64,000 nucleotides of DNA. Origin: Epiperipatus broadwayi (lineage: Eukaryota > Onychophora > Udeonychophora > Euonychophora > Peripatidae). The stretch is from the NCBI GenBank assembly GCA_028023455.1, contig JAQFVV010000063.1, positions 4,521,081-4,585,080 of the forward strand, read 5' to 3'. Below, one piece after another: positions 1-10,985 of the stretch; positions within the stretch are counted from its first letter, which is position 1, and every line of letters starts with the position of its first letter. The notes beneath the pieces are model-generated. The model ran no database searches, was not told the DNA's origin, and saw only the letters and a list, made by a program, of their open reading frames with translations. The position numbers were made by a program, and so were the translations under genes.

Positions 1-1882
1 GTAATATATCATCCATATTAATTAGTTTAATAAAATGTTTTGAGAAAGACACTACATTCTAAGTATTTAATGGTATTTAAATTAGTTTGATTATATATAT
101 TGCGATAAATCACACATGCTACGATCACACACACATATATATTTAATATTAAGTAATATTAAATATTATATATTTTTTTGAAATATACAAAGTAACAAAA
201 AGAATTAAAACCAATGAAGAAAAGAATGTCTTAATTACTAGAATGAGATAAAGAGAGGAAACGGAATCAAATAAGAATCTTATCCTTTACCCTCCAAAGT
301 TCAAGATTTTGGGAAAAAAATAGAGATATGAAAGTTAGAAAATATGAGAGTCAGTCATTTAGTTTAAGATTAAAAATGAAGAAAGGAAATGTAAATAAAA
401 ATGGGAACTCAAAATGATTTTAAAAAGGTGACAATGGGGGGGACTTTTAAATAAAATTATAAGTAAAAATTAGGATACAATAAAAGATAAAGATCTGCTC
501 TTCAAAGTAGCATATTTTGACGAGATGAAATACATATGCTAATGTGTGTATAAAGAGGGAAAAAAGGTTTACTGCATATTAAAATGAGAATGTAATTTTA
601 ATATAAATGAAGGTAAAACACCATGTTATAAAATAGGATGAAATAAAAAAAGAAATTTTGTAAAAGTTATAGAAAACATTTTAAAGTTAGGATGTGTGAA
701 AGAAAACCTACAAACAAGAGAGATCAAGATAAAAAAAGAATTTGAAAAAAAAAAAAATAATTGAAGCTTAGTTCAGGTGGAGACTTCGGTGAGAGCACTG
801 GTTTTTGAGAAGAAATGGAGATTAGAACCTAGTGGGAAGCAGACATTAAAGAAAAAAAGGAAAGCTGAGCAAAGGATATTTTCGCAGAATACCAACAAAA
901 CTGGAATGAATATGAAACTAATCTACAATGCAAGTGAATCTTCAAGGATGTGTGAGCTAAGGGCCATCACAGTCGCTGGTCAATCCAAACCCACCATAAT
1001 TGTATGGTCACCTCACTATGAAACAACTGCCAGTGTAGTGCCTGCCCTATGATCCGCCTGCCAAGTGCCATTAACTGCCCTCATATTGTGAAGTCACTAA
1101 GTGTAGAAGAGACCTCACAAACAAAAAAAGCCAAAGCTGAATAATGGCTGTCTCTGTTAAAGAAGAGGAAAAATTCTACATGATGGTCAGCAGGACAAAC
1201 AGGTAATGTCGAAGAAGAAGAAAGCCTAGGTAAAGTAAATAAGGATCAATATATAACATGCATGCACATACTCTTCACATTAAAAGCTAATTGCAATTCC
1301 AAATATATTAATGAGATAGGATATTAATTAGAATCTTTAACAATACTTGGAATGAATGACTATAAATGGATACTTTATTTCAATAAGTTAAAGACATTTA
1401 TAGGATTTAACACATATACCTAATTATAGTATTACATTTAAATGAGTTTTCTTGTAATTTAAATATTTCATGTAATTTTTTTTGTGATGTTTTATTATTA
1501 TAGTAAATGTTTCATTAATTATTTTATCTGTATCATCTCATTTCTTCACCATTCCAATAGTTTAATATACCCAGAGGGTTTGGTTATAATTATTACTCTT
1601 TTTGAGTACTAAGTAATATGTGAGGATAGTTGTACAGAATTACTAATCCCATTAAATTTATAATTTAACCAAGTGCTGTAATTCTTTAATAATTACAGCA
1701 GTCGAGAGACATCTGATTGGTAAAGATAACCTAGTGGCAATATCTGTATAGTCACAGGTTCATTCGGGTATGATATAAATTTGTTTATGTCTATATGTTC
1801 TCTTTGCTTGTGGTAACGGAAAGGTAGATGATTTAAATTTAAGAATACTTATATCTCAAGATCTAAAAATGCAAATTCCATT

Positions 1883-1885
<3 letters not shown>
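1..1885. other. AT-rich intergenic sequence, no recognised gene
   Basis: No protein family is recognisable here. A 91-codon open frame on the plus strand (777-1052) sits in a somewhat less AT-rich patch (about 770-1250), which also contains stretches such as GATCCGCCTGCCAAGTGCC. The predicted peptide is lysine-rich and then has no domain I recognise. The patch may be the eroded end of a retroelement, but I cannot name it. The remainder is low-complexity A+T sequence. Confidence 0.5.

Positions 1886-1955
<70 letters not shown>
1886..1955. repeat. (TA)n microsatellite
   Basis: An uninterrupted AT dinucleotide tract of about 35 copies. It directly abuts the TTGTAACC end of the dispersed repeat that follows. 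The same arrangement occurs at the other two copies of that repeat, so the tract may be the element's own tail rather than an independent microsatellite. Confidence 0.97.
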
Positions 1956-1958
<3 letters not shown>

Positions 1959-2325
1959 AACCAGATGCATGACTAACTCCACTCTTTGTTGGATTTATTT
2001 CCTGATAAGCATATTGCAAGAAAGAACTATCGATTGGCATTTCCCAATGCTGTCATCAACCTACCTACAACAATATTTCCTGCTCATCAGAGGATATAGC
2101 ACCATAGAGACTGGAAGCATATAGAAATTTATGTGTTTGGTCTCCCAAACAGTGCCACTAGAGTTCCATCTCACTACAACCTTACTTACCAACATCTGGT
2201 TATGCTGAATATAGCTCAGGAGGCATGAGATTCTTGTGAGCAAGATGCAGTGAATGACTAGTGATGGAGAATAGAATTGGACAATTAGATTAATTTTAAG
2301 TAACAACAATTTTATTTAACAACAA
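1956..2325 (-). mobile_element. ~370-bp dispersed repeat (family A), copy 1
   Basis: This copy is clearly homologous to 3359-3731 and, in inverted orientation, to 55771-56162. Shared blocks include CATAGAGACTGGAAGCAT, TTCATCAGAGGAT-like and TTTTATTTAACAACAA. All copies have about the same length, and all have a TA repeat next to the TGTAACC end. On the opposite strand this reads as a body ending in GGTTACAA(TA)n, the layout expected of a SINE or short retroposon with a microsatellite tail, so I assign minus orientation. No clear tRNA A and B boxes are visible. The alternative is a MITE or solo LTR (TG...CA ends), but I see no convincing target-site duplication. Confidence 0.7.
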
Positions 2326-2415
2326 TTCATTAGCAAGTCATTCTAATATAGTTAATTACTCATATCCAAGTGAAAACTCATTTTTGTTCATATAATCAGA
2401 AAAAAGTCTAGAAAT

Positions 2416-3226
2416 ATTTCAGGTAGGTTATCTGAGAAATAACCCATTTTGTAGTTCCCATGATGAAAAGAAGTCTAAAGACACATTTCAGGTAGATATA
2501 TGTATACAATTAATATATAAGTCTTGATAATCACATTTTGATGCTGATAGAAGCATTTCAGATAGGGATTCAGATAATATATAAGTGTTCATAATTATAT
2601 TCTGATGTTGATAGAAAGCATTTCAGGTAGATATACATATACAATTAATATGCAAATGTTTTTAACCATTTATTTCAGGTCTGTAGAAGCATTTTAAGCA
2701 GGTACACATACACAATTTATACATAAATGTTTTTGGACTATTGATTTCAAGTCTATAGAAGGATTTCAAGTAGATGTGCAGATAATATCAGTATTGCAAT
2801 TATTATTCCAGGTTTGTAAAAGCATTTCAGATAGGTATACATATTATATTAATACATAAATGTTTTAATCATTTATTCCAGATCTGTAGAAACATTTTGA
2901 GTAAATATACAGATAATATCAGTACTACAATTATTATTCAGGTATATGAAAGCATTTCAGGTGGATGTACAGATAATATCAGTATTGCAATTATTATTCC
3001 AGATTTGTAAAAGCATTTCAGGTAGGTATACATATTATATGAATACATACATGTTTGTAATCATTTATTCCAGATCTGTAGAAACATTTTGAGTAGATGT
3101 ACAGATAATATCAGTATTACAATTATTATTCCAGGTATGTGAAAGCATTTCAGGTAGATGTACAGATTATATCAGCATTGCAATTATTATTCCAGGTTTG
3201 TGGAGCATTTAATTTTTTTATTTTTA
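2416..3226. repeat. ~80-bp minisatellite with TTTCAGGTAG and TTCCAGGT motifs
   Basis: About ten diverged units alternate two halves: one centred on GAAAGCATTTCAGGTAGATG, the other on TTATTATTCCAGGTTTGT. Between them recur CAGATAATATCAGTATTGCAA and TACATAAATGTTT-like blocks. Some neighbouring units are more alike in pairs, suggesting higher-order expansion. The array lies between family A copies 1 and 2. No coding potential is seen. Confidence 0.9.
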
Positions 3227-3352
3227 AGAACCATTACAGGTAGGTAAGCAGGTAATATCAGCAATTTCAGGTTTGTGGAGCATTTATAATCCAATCCAGT
3301 ATAGATGTATATTTATATACATATATTTTGTTATTTTATTAAGATATATATA
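3226..3352 (+). repeat. 127-bp segment duplicated at 5.4 kb, copy 1
   Basis: This segment matches 5398-5523 almost base for base. It contains AACAGG/AAGCAGGTAATATCAGC, GGTTTGTGGAGCATT, ATAATCCAATC and TTTTGTTATTTTATTAAGATATA. The first copy is followed directly by family A copy 2, whereas the 5.4-kb copy continues into different sequence (GATAACACACTC). It therefore approximates a pre-insertion state for that family A copy. Confidence 0.85.
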
Positions 3353-3358
3353 TATATA

Positions 3359-3731
3359 TTGTAACCGGACAAGGTCATCCAACCTCTTTACATTGGTTGT
3401 AACTATTTCCTAATGAGCATGTTGAGGAAGGAACTATTGATTGGCATTCCCCAATGTAGATGTTATCCCCCTCACAACAATATTTCCTGTTCATCAGAGG
3501 ATGTAGTGCCATAGAGACTGGAAGCATCTAGAAATTTATCTGTTTGATTTCCCAAATGGCACCACTAGAGTTCCATATTACTACAATCTTACTTATCATG
3601 ATCTGGTTATGCCGAACATAGCTCAGGCAGCATGAGATTCTTGTGAACCAGTGCATAAATGGATGAATGATGTAAATGAAATTGATAAATGGCATTATTT
3701 ATTTTGAATCAACAATTTTATTTAACAACAA
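3359..3731 (-). mobile_element. ~370-bp dispersed repeat (family A), copy 2
   Basis: Second direct-orientation copy of the repeat at 1956-2325. It is preceded by a short (TA)n tract and begins TTGTAACCGGACAAGG. Internal blocks ACTATTGATTGGCATTCCCC, CATAGAGACTGGAAGCAT and AGATTCTTGTGAACCAG are shared with the other copies. It ends in TTTTATTTAACAACAATG. There is no open frame of note. As for copy 1, the TA tract is most simply read as a 3' tail on the minus strand. Confidence 0.72.
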
Positions 3732-4017
3732 TGTGAATTAAAGTTCTTAAAGAAGAGGAAGGAAAAGTTTGCTGACAGTCTCTATATGGGCTGTCTTCCT
3801 ATCCATGTGCACATCATGGATGTTTTCTGATTGTTCCTGAGTGGGAATTGTCATTCTAGGTTCAAAGCTCTCTCATCTGCATAGATACATATCCATGTAT
3901 ATAGCAGTCATTAATTTGCTTAGATATCTTGGAGTGTTTATTCTATCCAAGTATTGAGGATATGTGTTTTAATCCAGGAATCCCAAAGTATTTATTTTTT
4001 ATTTTATATATCATACA

Positions 4018-4345
4018 TTTGTGGGTTTGAACCACTTATTTATCATATCAATACAATTTGAAATCATTATTGGGAAGAGATTTATTGTAAATTATCATAT
4101 TCAGTGTGGGTTTGAACCACTTATTTACCATATCACTACATTTTGAAGTCATTATTTGAAAGAACTTTATATTATTATTTTCAGTGTGGGTTTGAACCAC
4201 TTATTCATCACATCAATACCATTTGAGGTCATTATTGGGAAGAAATTTATTGTTACTTATCATATTCAGTGGGGTTTGAACCATTTATTTACCATATCAC
4301 TACATTTTGAAGTCATTATTTGAAAGAACATTATATTATTATTCA
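4018..4345. repeat. Four-unit ~83-bp tandem repeat
   Basis: Units start near 4021, 4106, 4186 and 4269, each with TGGGTTTGAACCACTTATT. Units 1 and 3 share GTCATTATTGGGAAGA-type sequence and units 2 and 4 share GTCATTATTTGAAAGAAC, so the array is a duplicated dimer. The reverse complement of the conserved core, GTGGTTCAAACCCAC, resembles a pol III B box, but no A box is present. Confidence 0.88.
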
Positions 4346-4387
4346 TTAATTCACATATATAAACAATTCCTTAATTTAAATGTGTGT

Positions 4388-4778
4388 GGTTCCAGAGGCA
4401 ATTCATTCTATCAAAGTTTTTTTCTAAAATCATGACCATTATTCAGAATAAATCGCTTTTGTTATTATTTAAAAGCATTTTAATAATCAATCAATCCAGA
4501 AAATGACATTTTATTAAATCATAGATTATCTTAATAAACATATCCTACAAAATATTTTTATTTTATCTCTTACTCCACTGCATTCGATTTTTAAATATAT
4601 TTCCCTTTTGTATTAGTTACAATCAATTAATTTAAAAGCAACATTTCATTATATCATATTTTAACTTAAGAAATACAATTTGCAAATTATTTTTACTTAT
4701 CATAATAGGTTATAAAAGCTGTACAATTTTTCTACCTGAACCTATATCTGCTGGTTCCAGAGGCAATTCATTCTATCA
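4388..4778 (+). repeat. 26-bp exact direct repeat flanking a 339-bp segment
   Basis: A 26-bp word beginning GGTTCCAGAGGCAATTC and ending TTCTATCA occurs exactly at 4388-4413 and 4753-4778. The intervening DNA is AT-rich and has no recognisable ends. The pair could be a long target-site duplication or the remnant of a tandem duplication. Confidence 0.75.
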
Positions 4779-4860
4779 CTTTTCCAATCAATGAGTGGTT
4801 CTGAGAGCTTGACAAGTCAATGGGCAGTTCACAGGCCTTGATTTATTTTACTTCATGCGA

Positions 4861-4862
4861 GG

Positions 4863-4895
<33 letters not shown>

Positions 4896-4933
4896 AGAGC
4901 GAGAGAGAGAGCGAGAGAGAGACAGAGCGCGAG
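4861..4933. repeat. (GA)n microsatellite with GC interruptions
   Basis: An imperfect GAGAGA tract with interspersed GCGA units. Purine-rich on the plus strand. Confidence 0.95.
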
Positions 4934-5397
4934 CTATTTTCAATTATTCAGACATTTAAAGATATAATATTTTAACCACTTGTTTCTTCATTTAATCTTT
5001 TATTAGGTATAAGTGCCTTCTTTTTATTGTTCACTGTTCTCCTCTTATCTAATGTTTTTGAAAAACATCTATTGATTTTTTTATGCCCACAGCAATTTTT
5101 TTTTTATTAATTGTTAATTACAGCCTTCTTTTTGATAATCTGTAAACTTTAAACGTTTGCAAAATATTGCATTTTAACAATACTTTAAAATATTAATTTT
5201 TAAATTGCTGTCATCTTTTTATTTCTTCATTTTAACTTTTATTTTTGAAACTGTGTCAGTTTTTTTTAATTTTATCTCGATAGTCTTAAATGGGGGAGGG
5301 AGAGAAGAACTTCAAATTATGTATGTGAAACAACCTGACTGTTTATATATATATAACATGCATATAGCATTTATGATTCATACAGTATTTAATATTT

Positions 5398-5523
5398 TTA
5401 AGAATCATTACAGGTAAGTAACAGGTAATATCAGCCATTCCAGGTTTGTGGAGCATTGATAATCCAATCAAGTATAGATGTATATTTATACACATACATT
5501 TTGTTATTTTATTAAGATATAGA
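5398..5523 (+). repeat. 127-bp segment duplicated at 3.2 kb, copy 2
   Basis: Homologous to 3226-3352 (CATTACAGGTAAG, GGTAATATCAGCC, GGTTTGTGGAGCATTGATAATCCAATC). Unlike the 3.2-kb copy, it is not followed by family A sequence. Confidence 0.82.
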
Positions 5524-6259
5524 TAACACACTCATAAGTATTTATGATTCAAGCATTTTATTATTTTTATCATATCTCTGATTTTTGTAATTGACATTTC
5601 CATTTAGCTGATTCATTTGAAATACCTATTACAATTATTATTAGCAGTATTTCTATTATTTTAACATGTCTTAAATTTTATGAAATAATTGGCATTTAAC
5701 TAATGAAATATATAACCCATATATATGTGTGTGAGTGTTTGTAATTAAGTAATAATTTTCATTTTTTGTTTTCATTTTAAATAAAGATAAAAAAAACTAT
5801 CATCAACTTTTGACTGAAGTTAATACTTGATTGCAAAAACTTAGACTAATAATATAAAATTTTTTCTCTTTTGTTTTATAAAAATTAATAGCTATAATTT
5901 TAATTCATATTTTATTGCAAATGAATCATTTCTAATTGCTTACCTCTAAAGTCATGTCTTTGTTTATTCCTGCATTTCTAAATAACTGGGGGCTGTCTTG
6001 AAACTGAATGGTTAAAACTTCTAGGCAAGGCTTGGAGTTCACATGTTTTGCAGATGGAGAGAGAACCAGGGGGTCTAGCCAACTGTCATATTAGGATGAT
6101 TTTTCATTAAGTTGTTTGATGGTTTTATTAAATCACATTTCTAGTAGTCTTGTAGCTAAATCTTGTGTCTCTGAATCAATTAAATAATTTCTAACAAATT
6201 TTGCAGCCTATTTATATATTTTCTCTCTCTGCCAAAAGAATTCACCTTACATGTCCTTT
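5524..6259. other. AT-rich sequence without a gene
   Basis: Nothing beyond A+T-rich unique-looking sequence is recognisable. Short open frames here have no family signature. Confidence 0.5.
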
Positions 6260-6426
6260 TTCTCCAATTGGCACCAATGCTTTTTCATTCTTGTCCTCAT
6301 TTTTTAATGCCCTAGATCATTGGACAGTTTTTTTTGGTGGGAATTTCTCCCATTGGTGGCAATGCTTTTTCATTCTTGTCCACATTTTTTAATTCCCTAG
6401 ATCATTGGACAGTTTCTTTTTGGTGA
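6260..6426. repeat. Two-unit 84-bp tandem duplication
   Basis: Both units contain TTCTCCxATTGG, CAATGCTTTTTCATTCTTGT and CCTAGATCATTGGACAGTTT. They start at 6260 and 6344 and are only slightly diverged. A small plus-strand open frame across them is a by-product of the duplication. Confidence 0.9.
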
Positions 6427-6950
6427 GAGCAGACTTTTAACTAGTGACTATTTTCAATTACCTGTCTTACATGTATTTTCTAATCTTAATTTTTCTTGCC
6501 TGTGGCACAGTGACTTGATACCTTTAATTATTATACTACAGTTATTCTGCCTTAGAAGTTTTCTTCAATCTGAGTTTTAATGTTTAAAGATTTTTATTTA
6601 ATTGATTTTTAACTTGAATTTATGAATTTTAATAAAGAAAGATTTATATTTTCTTTAATTGCAAATATAAACGCATTTGCTTTTCTTTTCTTTCATTAAA
6701 AAAAGTTTGATTTTCTTTTCATTTGATCAAATTGTTATGAGTTAACAAATTATCATTTTAATTGCGGTCAAATTTCATTACCTTTTATTTCTCTTTAAAA
6801 TATTTAGTTTTCCTTAAAACATTATTAGTCTGACTTAAAATATTATTAGTCTGACTTGACTTTAACCTATGTCATTTTAATTTGAAGAGGGGGGGGGATC
6901 TTCTAAACATATATGTGAAACATAATGTCTGTTTCAATATATATATGTTG

Positions 6951-9079
6951 TAACGATCCGGAGAATGCTAGATTTACGTAAACTGCACTACAGGGCGCCA
7001 TCTAGGCATTTGAACCTAGAAAAATTTATAAAGTAGGCAGATACGTAAGTCAACAAAAAAAAATTTTTTTTTGTTCTTAAATTTTGATTCCGGTCGTTAG
7101 CCCAAGTCACTAGCTCAGTGAGTAGCAGAGATAATAAAATATAACTTAATTTTATATCTTAAATATAAAAAAATAAAAGCCACTGCCAGAAATTAACACA
7201 TAAAATATTTATTTACGCACATATAAAATCATTCTAAACTCGAGGAATAGGTTTAACATTTTTAGATTTTTATATTCTTATTACTCTTTAATTTTACATT
7301 TATATAAATTTCAATGATTTTAATTTTCTTTTTATTTAGATTGTCAAGTATGAATAGACTACATAGATCTGCATTTGAAAATAAAACATTCTATCCCTAT
7401 TTAACCCTAGGCTAAAAATTCGCAGTCAAACTGGCATCAATCCATCCGATACATTTATGTATTCAATGTAGCATGAAAATACAACAGCACAAAGATATTA
7501 TACTGTCAGGAATGGACATCTGAACAATATAGTTTAAGAAAACATTGACTCTTGTCTAATACAGGAATATGACGTCTGTATAGCAAGAAGAACAATAAAA
7601 TAAAAACTCCATAGGAAGGGACCGCGATCCTTTTTGCCGACTTACAATCCCATCCATAGGCAAAGGGTTGGTGCAGTGTATACAGCGATTCTGCACGTAG
7701 CGAAACTCATACTACATCTACTAATTACACAAATATATCCAATCCATTGACCCAATTCAACAACGACACAAATAACCTAAGATTACCCTCCCCTAATATA
7801 ACTTTACAAATCTATATAGCCATTCACGCCCGACTTAAGTTTAACATTTAGGTACGTTCGCACAAATGAGTTTAAAAATGTTGGGTATAGATCGATTATA
7901 TAGATTCCACGGTCAAAAACATTTCAAAATAAACATGAACGATCAAAATACAAAATTATTGATACCGACAATCGCAGAGGGAAACTTATAAGTAACCCAA
8001 TAGTATTCACCATAAGATACTTGTGTTGTCACCAATAACTTAAAAGACATCCGAATAAATACATTTTAGATACTCACCGTAAGGTATCATTATTTATCGA
8101 ATGTCTATATATTTTGATCAAATATGAAAACCAAAATATAATTAACCGCAAACGAATCCATGCAAGCGTCTATAAACAACTTAAATTTCATGCATTTAAA
8201 TAATCTTTACAATAAGAAAAAAAAAAGAATAATGGAAAAGATGTTTATCAATCGGAAAACATATAAAATTAAACATTATTAATTTGACTTAAAAACTTAC
8301 AAAAGTCATATAAGAGTCCGTTTTAACTTTTAAATTGGCTTGTTTATCAATTTATAAAACTTGACGAAAGTTCTTAATTGATTTTAATAATTGTTCATTT
8401 CACATAGTCCATGTTCCCGTTGGCAATTCCCACGGCGTCTCCATTGGAAGAAAATGTTCTGGAGGTAGCATTAGCTGGTTCCATTCTGGTATCACAGTCT
8501 TTTCATTTTATTTTTTTTTAAATAAACAAAAAAAAAATGAGAGAGAACGGCAAGTGCGTCTTACCGTTGTCATCAAATCAAGTTGGAAAAACTCTCTGAC
8601 TGGAACTCAATATTTTTTTTCTTTTTATAGTCCTCCTATGGATTCCATGAACAAAAACGTCACTGTTCTGTTTTTTCATTATGGTCCGGGCCTTTATTTG
8701 GCTTCCATTGGTCCAGCTAAAATCCCTTTCTTCTCTTATCTAACTTTCCATCTGCCTTTTTGATTAAACAGCTTTTAGATAATTAATAAACAATCCTTTC
8801 CATTTATAGATTACAGGAATTAATTAATACCTGTTTTTATTTTAACTTACGTTATTTTTTTATTAAAATATTTTTATAAATCTTTTTTCATAAAAAATAC
8901 ATTCAAATACCTTTTTTTTTATTTATTAAAAAAAATATTTTTAAAGTTTAGCATCTGTGCGAATGTATATTCGTATAACAAACATTTTTAATTTTAGCGT
9001 TTAGTTTTTTACTTTTATTTGCGAACTTTTAAGTTTTTATTTTAAATTAATGTAACGACATATCTATATATCGTTACAA
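6951..9079 (+). mobile_element. 2.1-kb element with TTGTAACGAT/ATCGTTACAA ends (solo-LTR-like)
   Basis: The segment begins TTGTAACGATCCGG next to a TATATATG tract and ends ATCGTTACAA next to a TATATATA tract. The termini are thus 10-bp inverted repeats, and the inner ends are TG...CA. CpG dinucleotides are more frequent inside than in the flanks (for example CCGGTCGTTAGC, GGTACGTTCGCAC, GGACCGCGATCC), as expected for a younger insertion. No transposase, integrase or reverse transcriptase is visible. A block at about 6994-7135 (GCCATCTAGG...GTAGGCAGATAC...AGTCACTAGCTCAG) recurs in reverse complement in the 27-39 kb cassettes. The best reading is a solo LTR of a Ty3-type retrotransposon; the alternative is a non-autonomous DNA transposon. 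A 69-codon open frame at 8554-8763 has no recognisable domain. Confidence 0.55.
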
Positions 9080-9143
9080 TATATATATATATTAATAAAA
9101 CAAGTCATAAATTTGGTAACTTGTCTTTAAGCTTGCATTTAAA

Positions 9144-9692
9144 TGATCACTAAATGGAGCTTACCAATAGTTCTAATCAAGCTTTATTTTATAAGGGCTG
9201 AAAGAGAAAGAATTCAAAATCTCTATTGGAAAGTCCCTATTTCCAACCAATTGGTTTCGAACTTATGGCTCACCTCAGTGAAGTGCTGGGACTCTAGAAA
9301 CTAGATCTAAAATACTAACTCAAAAGTCAGCACTTATAAAACATGTTACTATCAATTTGAAAGCCTGAACTTTTCAGACACATAAATGTCTTCAAATCCA
9401 GACCTACAAAACAGATAGCTATATTGGTCTGAATTCAGCTCAGATATTTATGTGTCTGAAAAGTTCAGGCTTTCAAATTGATAGAAACATGTTTTATAAG
9501 TCCTGACTTTTGAGTTAGTATTTTAGATCTAATTTCTAGAGTTCCAATGGTCCACTGAGGTGAGCCATAAGCTCAGTTCAGAACCAATTGGTCTGAAGAT
9601 AGGGATTTTCCAATAGAGATTTCGAATTCTTTCTCTCTCAGCACTTATAAAATAAAGCTTGATTAGAGCTACTAGCAAGCTCCATCTAATGA

Positions 9693-9695
<3 letters not shown>
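9144..9695. mobile_element. Foldback palindrome 1, ~550 bp
   Basis: The left arm begins TGATCACTAAATGGAGCTT, and the right arm ends in its reverse complement (AAGCTCCATCTAATGATCA). Complementarity continues inward through CAAGCTTTATTTTATAAG, CCAATTGG, GAGTTAGTATTTTAGATCT and GCCTGAACTTTTCAGACACATAAAT. The centre is a short loop with AGATAGCTATATTGGTCTGA. It carries no transposase, so it resembles a foldback or long-TIR non-autonomous element. Its centre resembles that of the next palindrome. Confidence 0.85.

Positions 9696-9765
<70 letters not shown>
9693..9765. repeat. (AC)n(AT)n compound microsatellite
   Basis: About 15 AC units followed by about 21 AT units, lying exactly between two foldback palindromes. 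Confidence 0.96.
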
Positions 9766-9767
<2 letters not shown>

Positions 9768-10818
9768 AGAATACATTCTACAAAATTCAATATCCCCATA
9801 TAAAATAAATAACTGAATATTAGCTAAAGCCAGCTTATGGCAGTTTATGCCATCTTGAGCAGCAATTAAACATTAATATTTAATTCTCATTAAAATAGCA
9901 CATCACTACCGTTCCCATGTGAATGAGCAACATTCCATAAATTATGTATATTCCCACAATTACACTGTTTATCTAATACATCGTGTGTCATATTTATAAA
10001 ATATGATTTTTTGGTAGGCAAAATAAGAGTCATAGATCACAGGATACTATTGTCTTAAGCTTGTAAGTTATAAACAATGAGGATTGCCAATACCTCATCA
10101 ATCTTTGTGGTAAATGCTTAGTTAGAGAAAGCATTTAAAATATCTCTGTCAGGACTCCCCAAACCTCTGACCTGGTTTTATGCTCTGCATTTCTCAGATA
10201 GGTGTTAGGATAGGTTCAGATACTAGATCTAAAAACACCTACCCAAAGCCAGCATTAACTAAATGTTATCTATTGAGTGGAAAATCTGTAATTTTCAGAC
10301 CCTTATATATCTTCAAACCCAGCTATCCAACTCAAATAGCTATATGGGGCTGAGAGATCTTCAGCCATACCATATATTAGTAGTCTTAGCAATATAACAT
10401 TGCATAAGACTTGAGGCAGAGACTATAAATAGTCAAAATAAGAGTCATAAATCATATGCTGGCTTTGGGTTGGTGTTTTTAGATCTAGTGTCTGAACCTA
10501 TCCTAGCACCTCTCTGAGGAGTGCCAGAGCATGAAACCATGGTCAGAGGTTTGGGGGGATCCTGTCAGAGATATTTTAAATGCTTTCTCTAGCTAAGCAT
10601 TTATCACAAAGCTTGTTGAGGAATTGGCCAATCCTCATTGTTGATGATTCTTTGAATCTTATTTTTTAAAGTCATTAAGTATTGTGTGATTTTAATGAGA
10701 TTTAAATATAAGGTTTAATTGCTACTCAATATGATGTAAACTACCGTAATCTGGCTAAAGCTAATATTTAGTTATTTATTTTATATAGGCATACTGAATT
10801 TTGTAGAGTATATTCTAG
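9766..10818. mobile_element. Foldback palindrome 2, ~1.05 kb
   Basis: The left arm starts GTAGAATACATTCTACAAAAT and the right arm ends TTTTGTAGAGTATATTCTAG. Matching internal pairs include AATAAATAACTGAATATTAGC with its complement near 10760, AGCATTTAAAATATCTCTGTC with GACAGAGATATTTTAAATGC-type sequence near 10570, and CTAGATCTAAAAACACC with GGTGTTTTTAGATCTAG near 10475. The central 180 bp contains TTTTCAGACCCTTATATATCTTC and AGCTATATGGGGCTGA-like sequence related to the centre of palindrome 1. No open frame encodes a recognisable protein. Confidence 0.85.
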
Positions 10819-10871
10819 AGCATTTTGATATTATGTGTTTTGTATGATTACATATATATATTCTGCCTTTT

Positions 10872-10985
10872 TCTAACACATCAGGCCCCTAAAGTTGGGC
10901 GCCACAATCTGCCCTTGTCATCGTGTGTAGCTCTACTACACATCAGGCCAATCACGTTGAGGGCCATAATCTAACCGCCCCGTTC
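10872..10985 (-). other. Tandem pair of retrotransposon PBS-like motifs
   Basis: Two related units, CACATCAGGCCCCTAAAG-TTGGGCGCCACAATCTG and CACATCAGGCCAATCACG-TTGAGGGCCATAATCTA, lie 60-65 bp apart. The complement of the first contains TGGCGCCCAAC, the classic start of a tRNA-primed primer-binding site. This implies an LTR retrotransposon remnant on the minus strand, with any LTR to the right. I cannot define the LTR ends, and the second unit is degraded. Confidence 0.4.

Noticed and set aside
1849-2040. Open frame with a long Tyr-Ile run (also at 26902-27156 and 62036-62230)
   Set aside because: Translation of TA dinucleotide repeats with short flanks; no conserved protein sequence.
2061-2309. 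82-codon minus-strand frame in family A copy 1
   Set aside because: The frame is not maintained in copies 2 and 3 of the same repeat.
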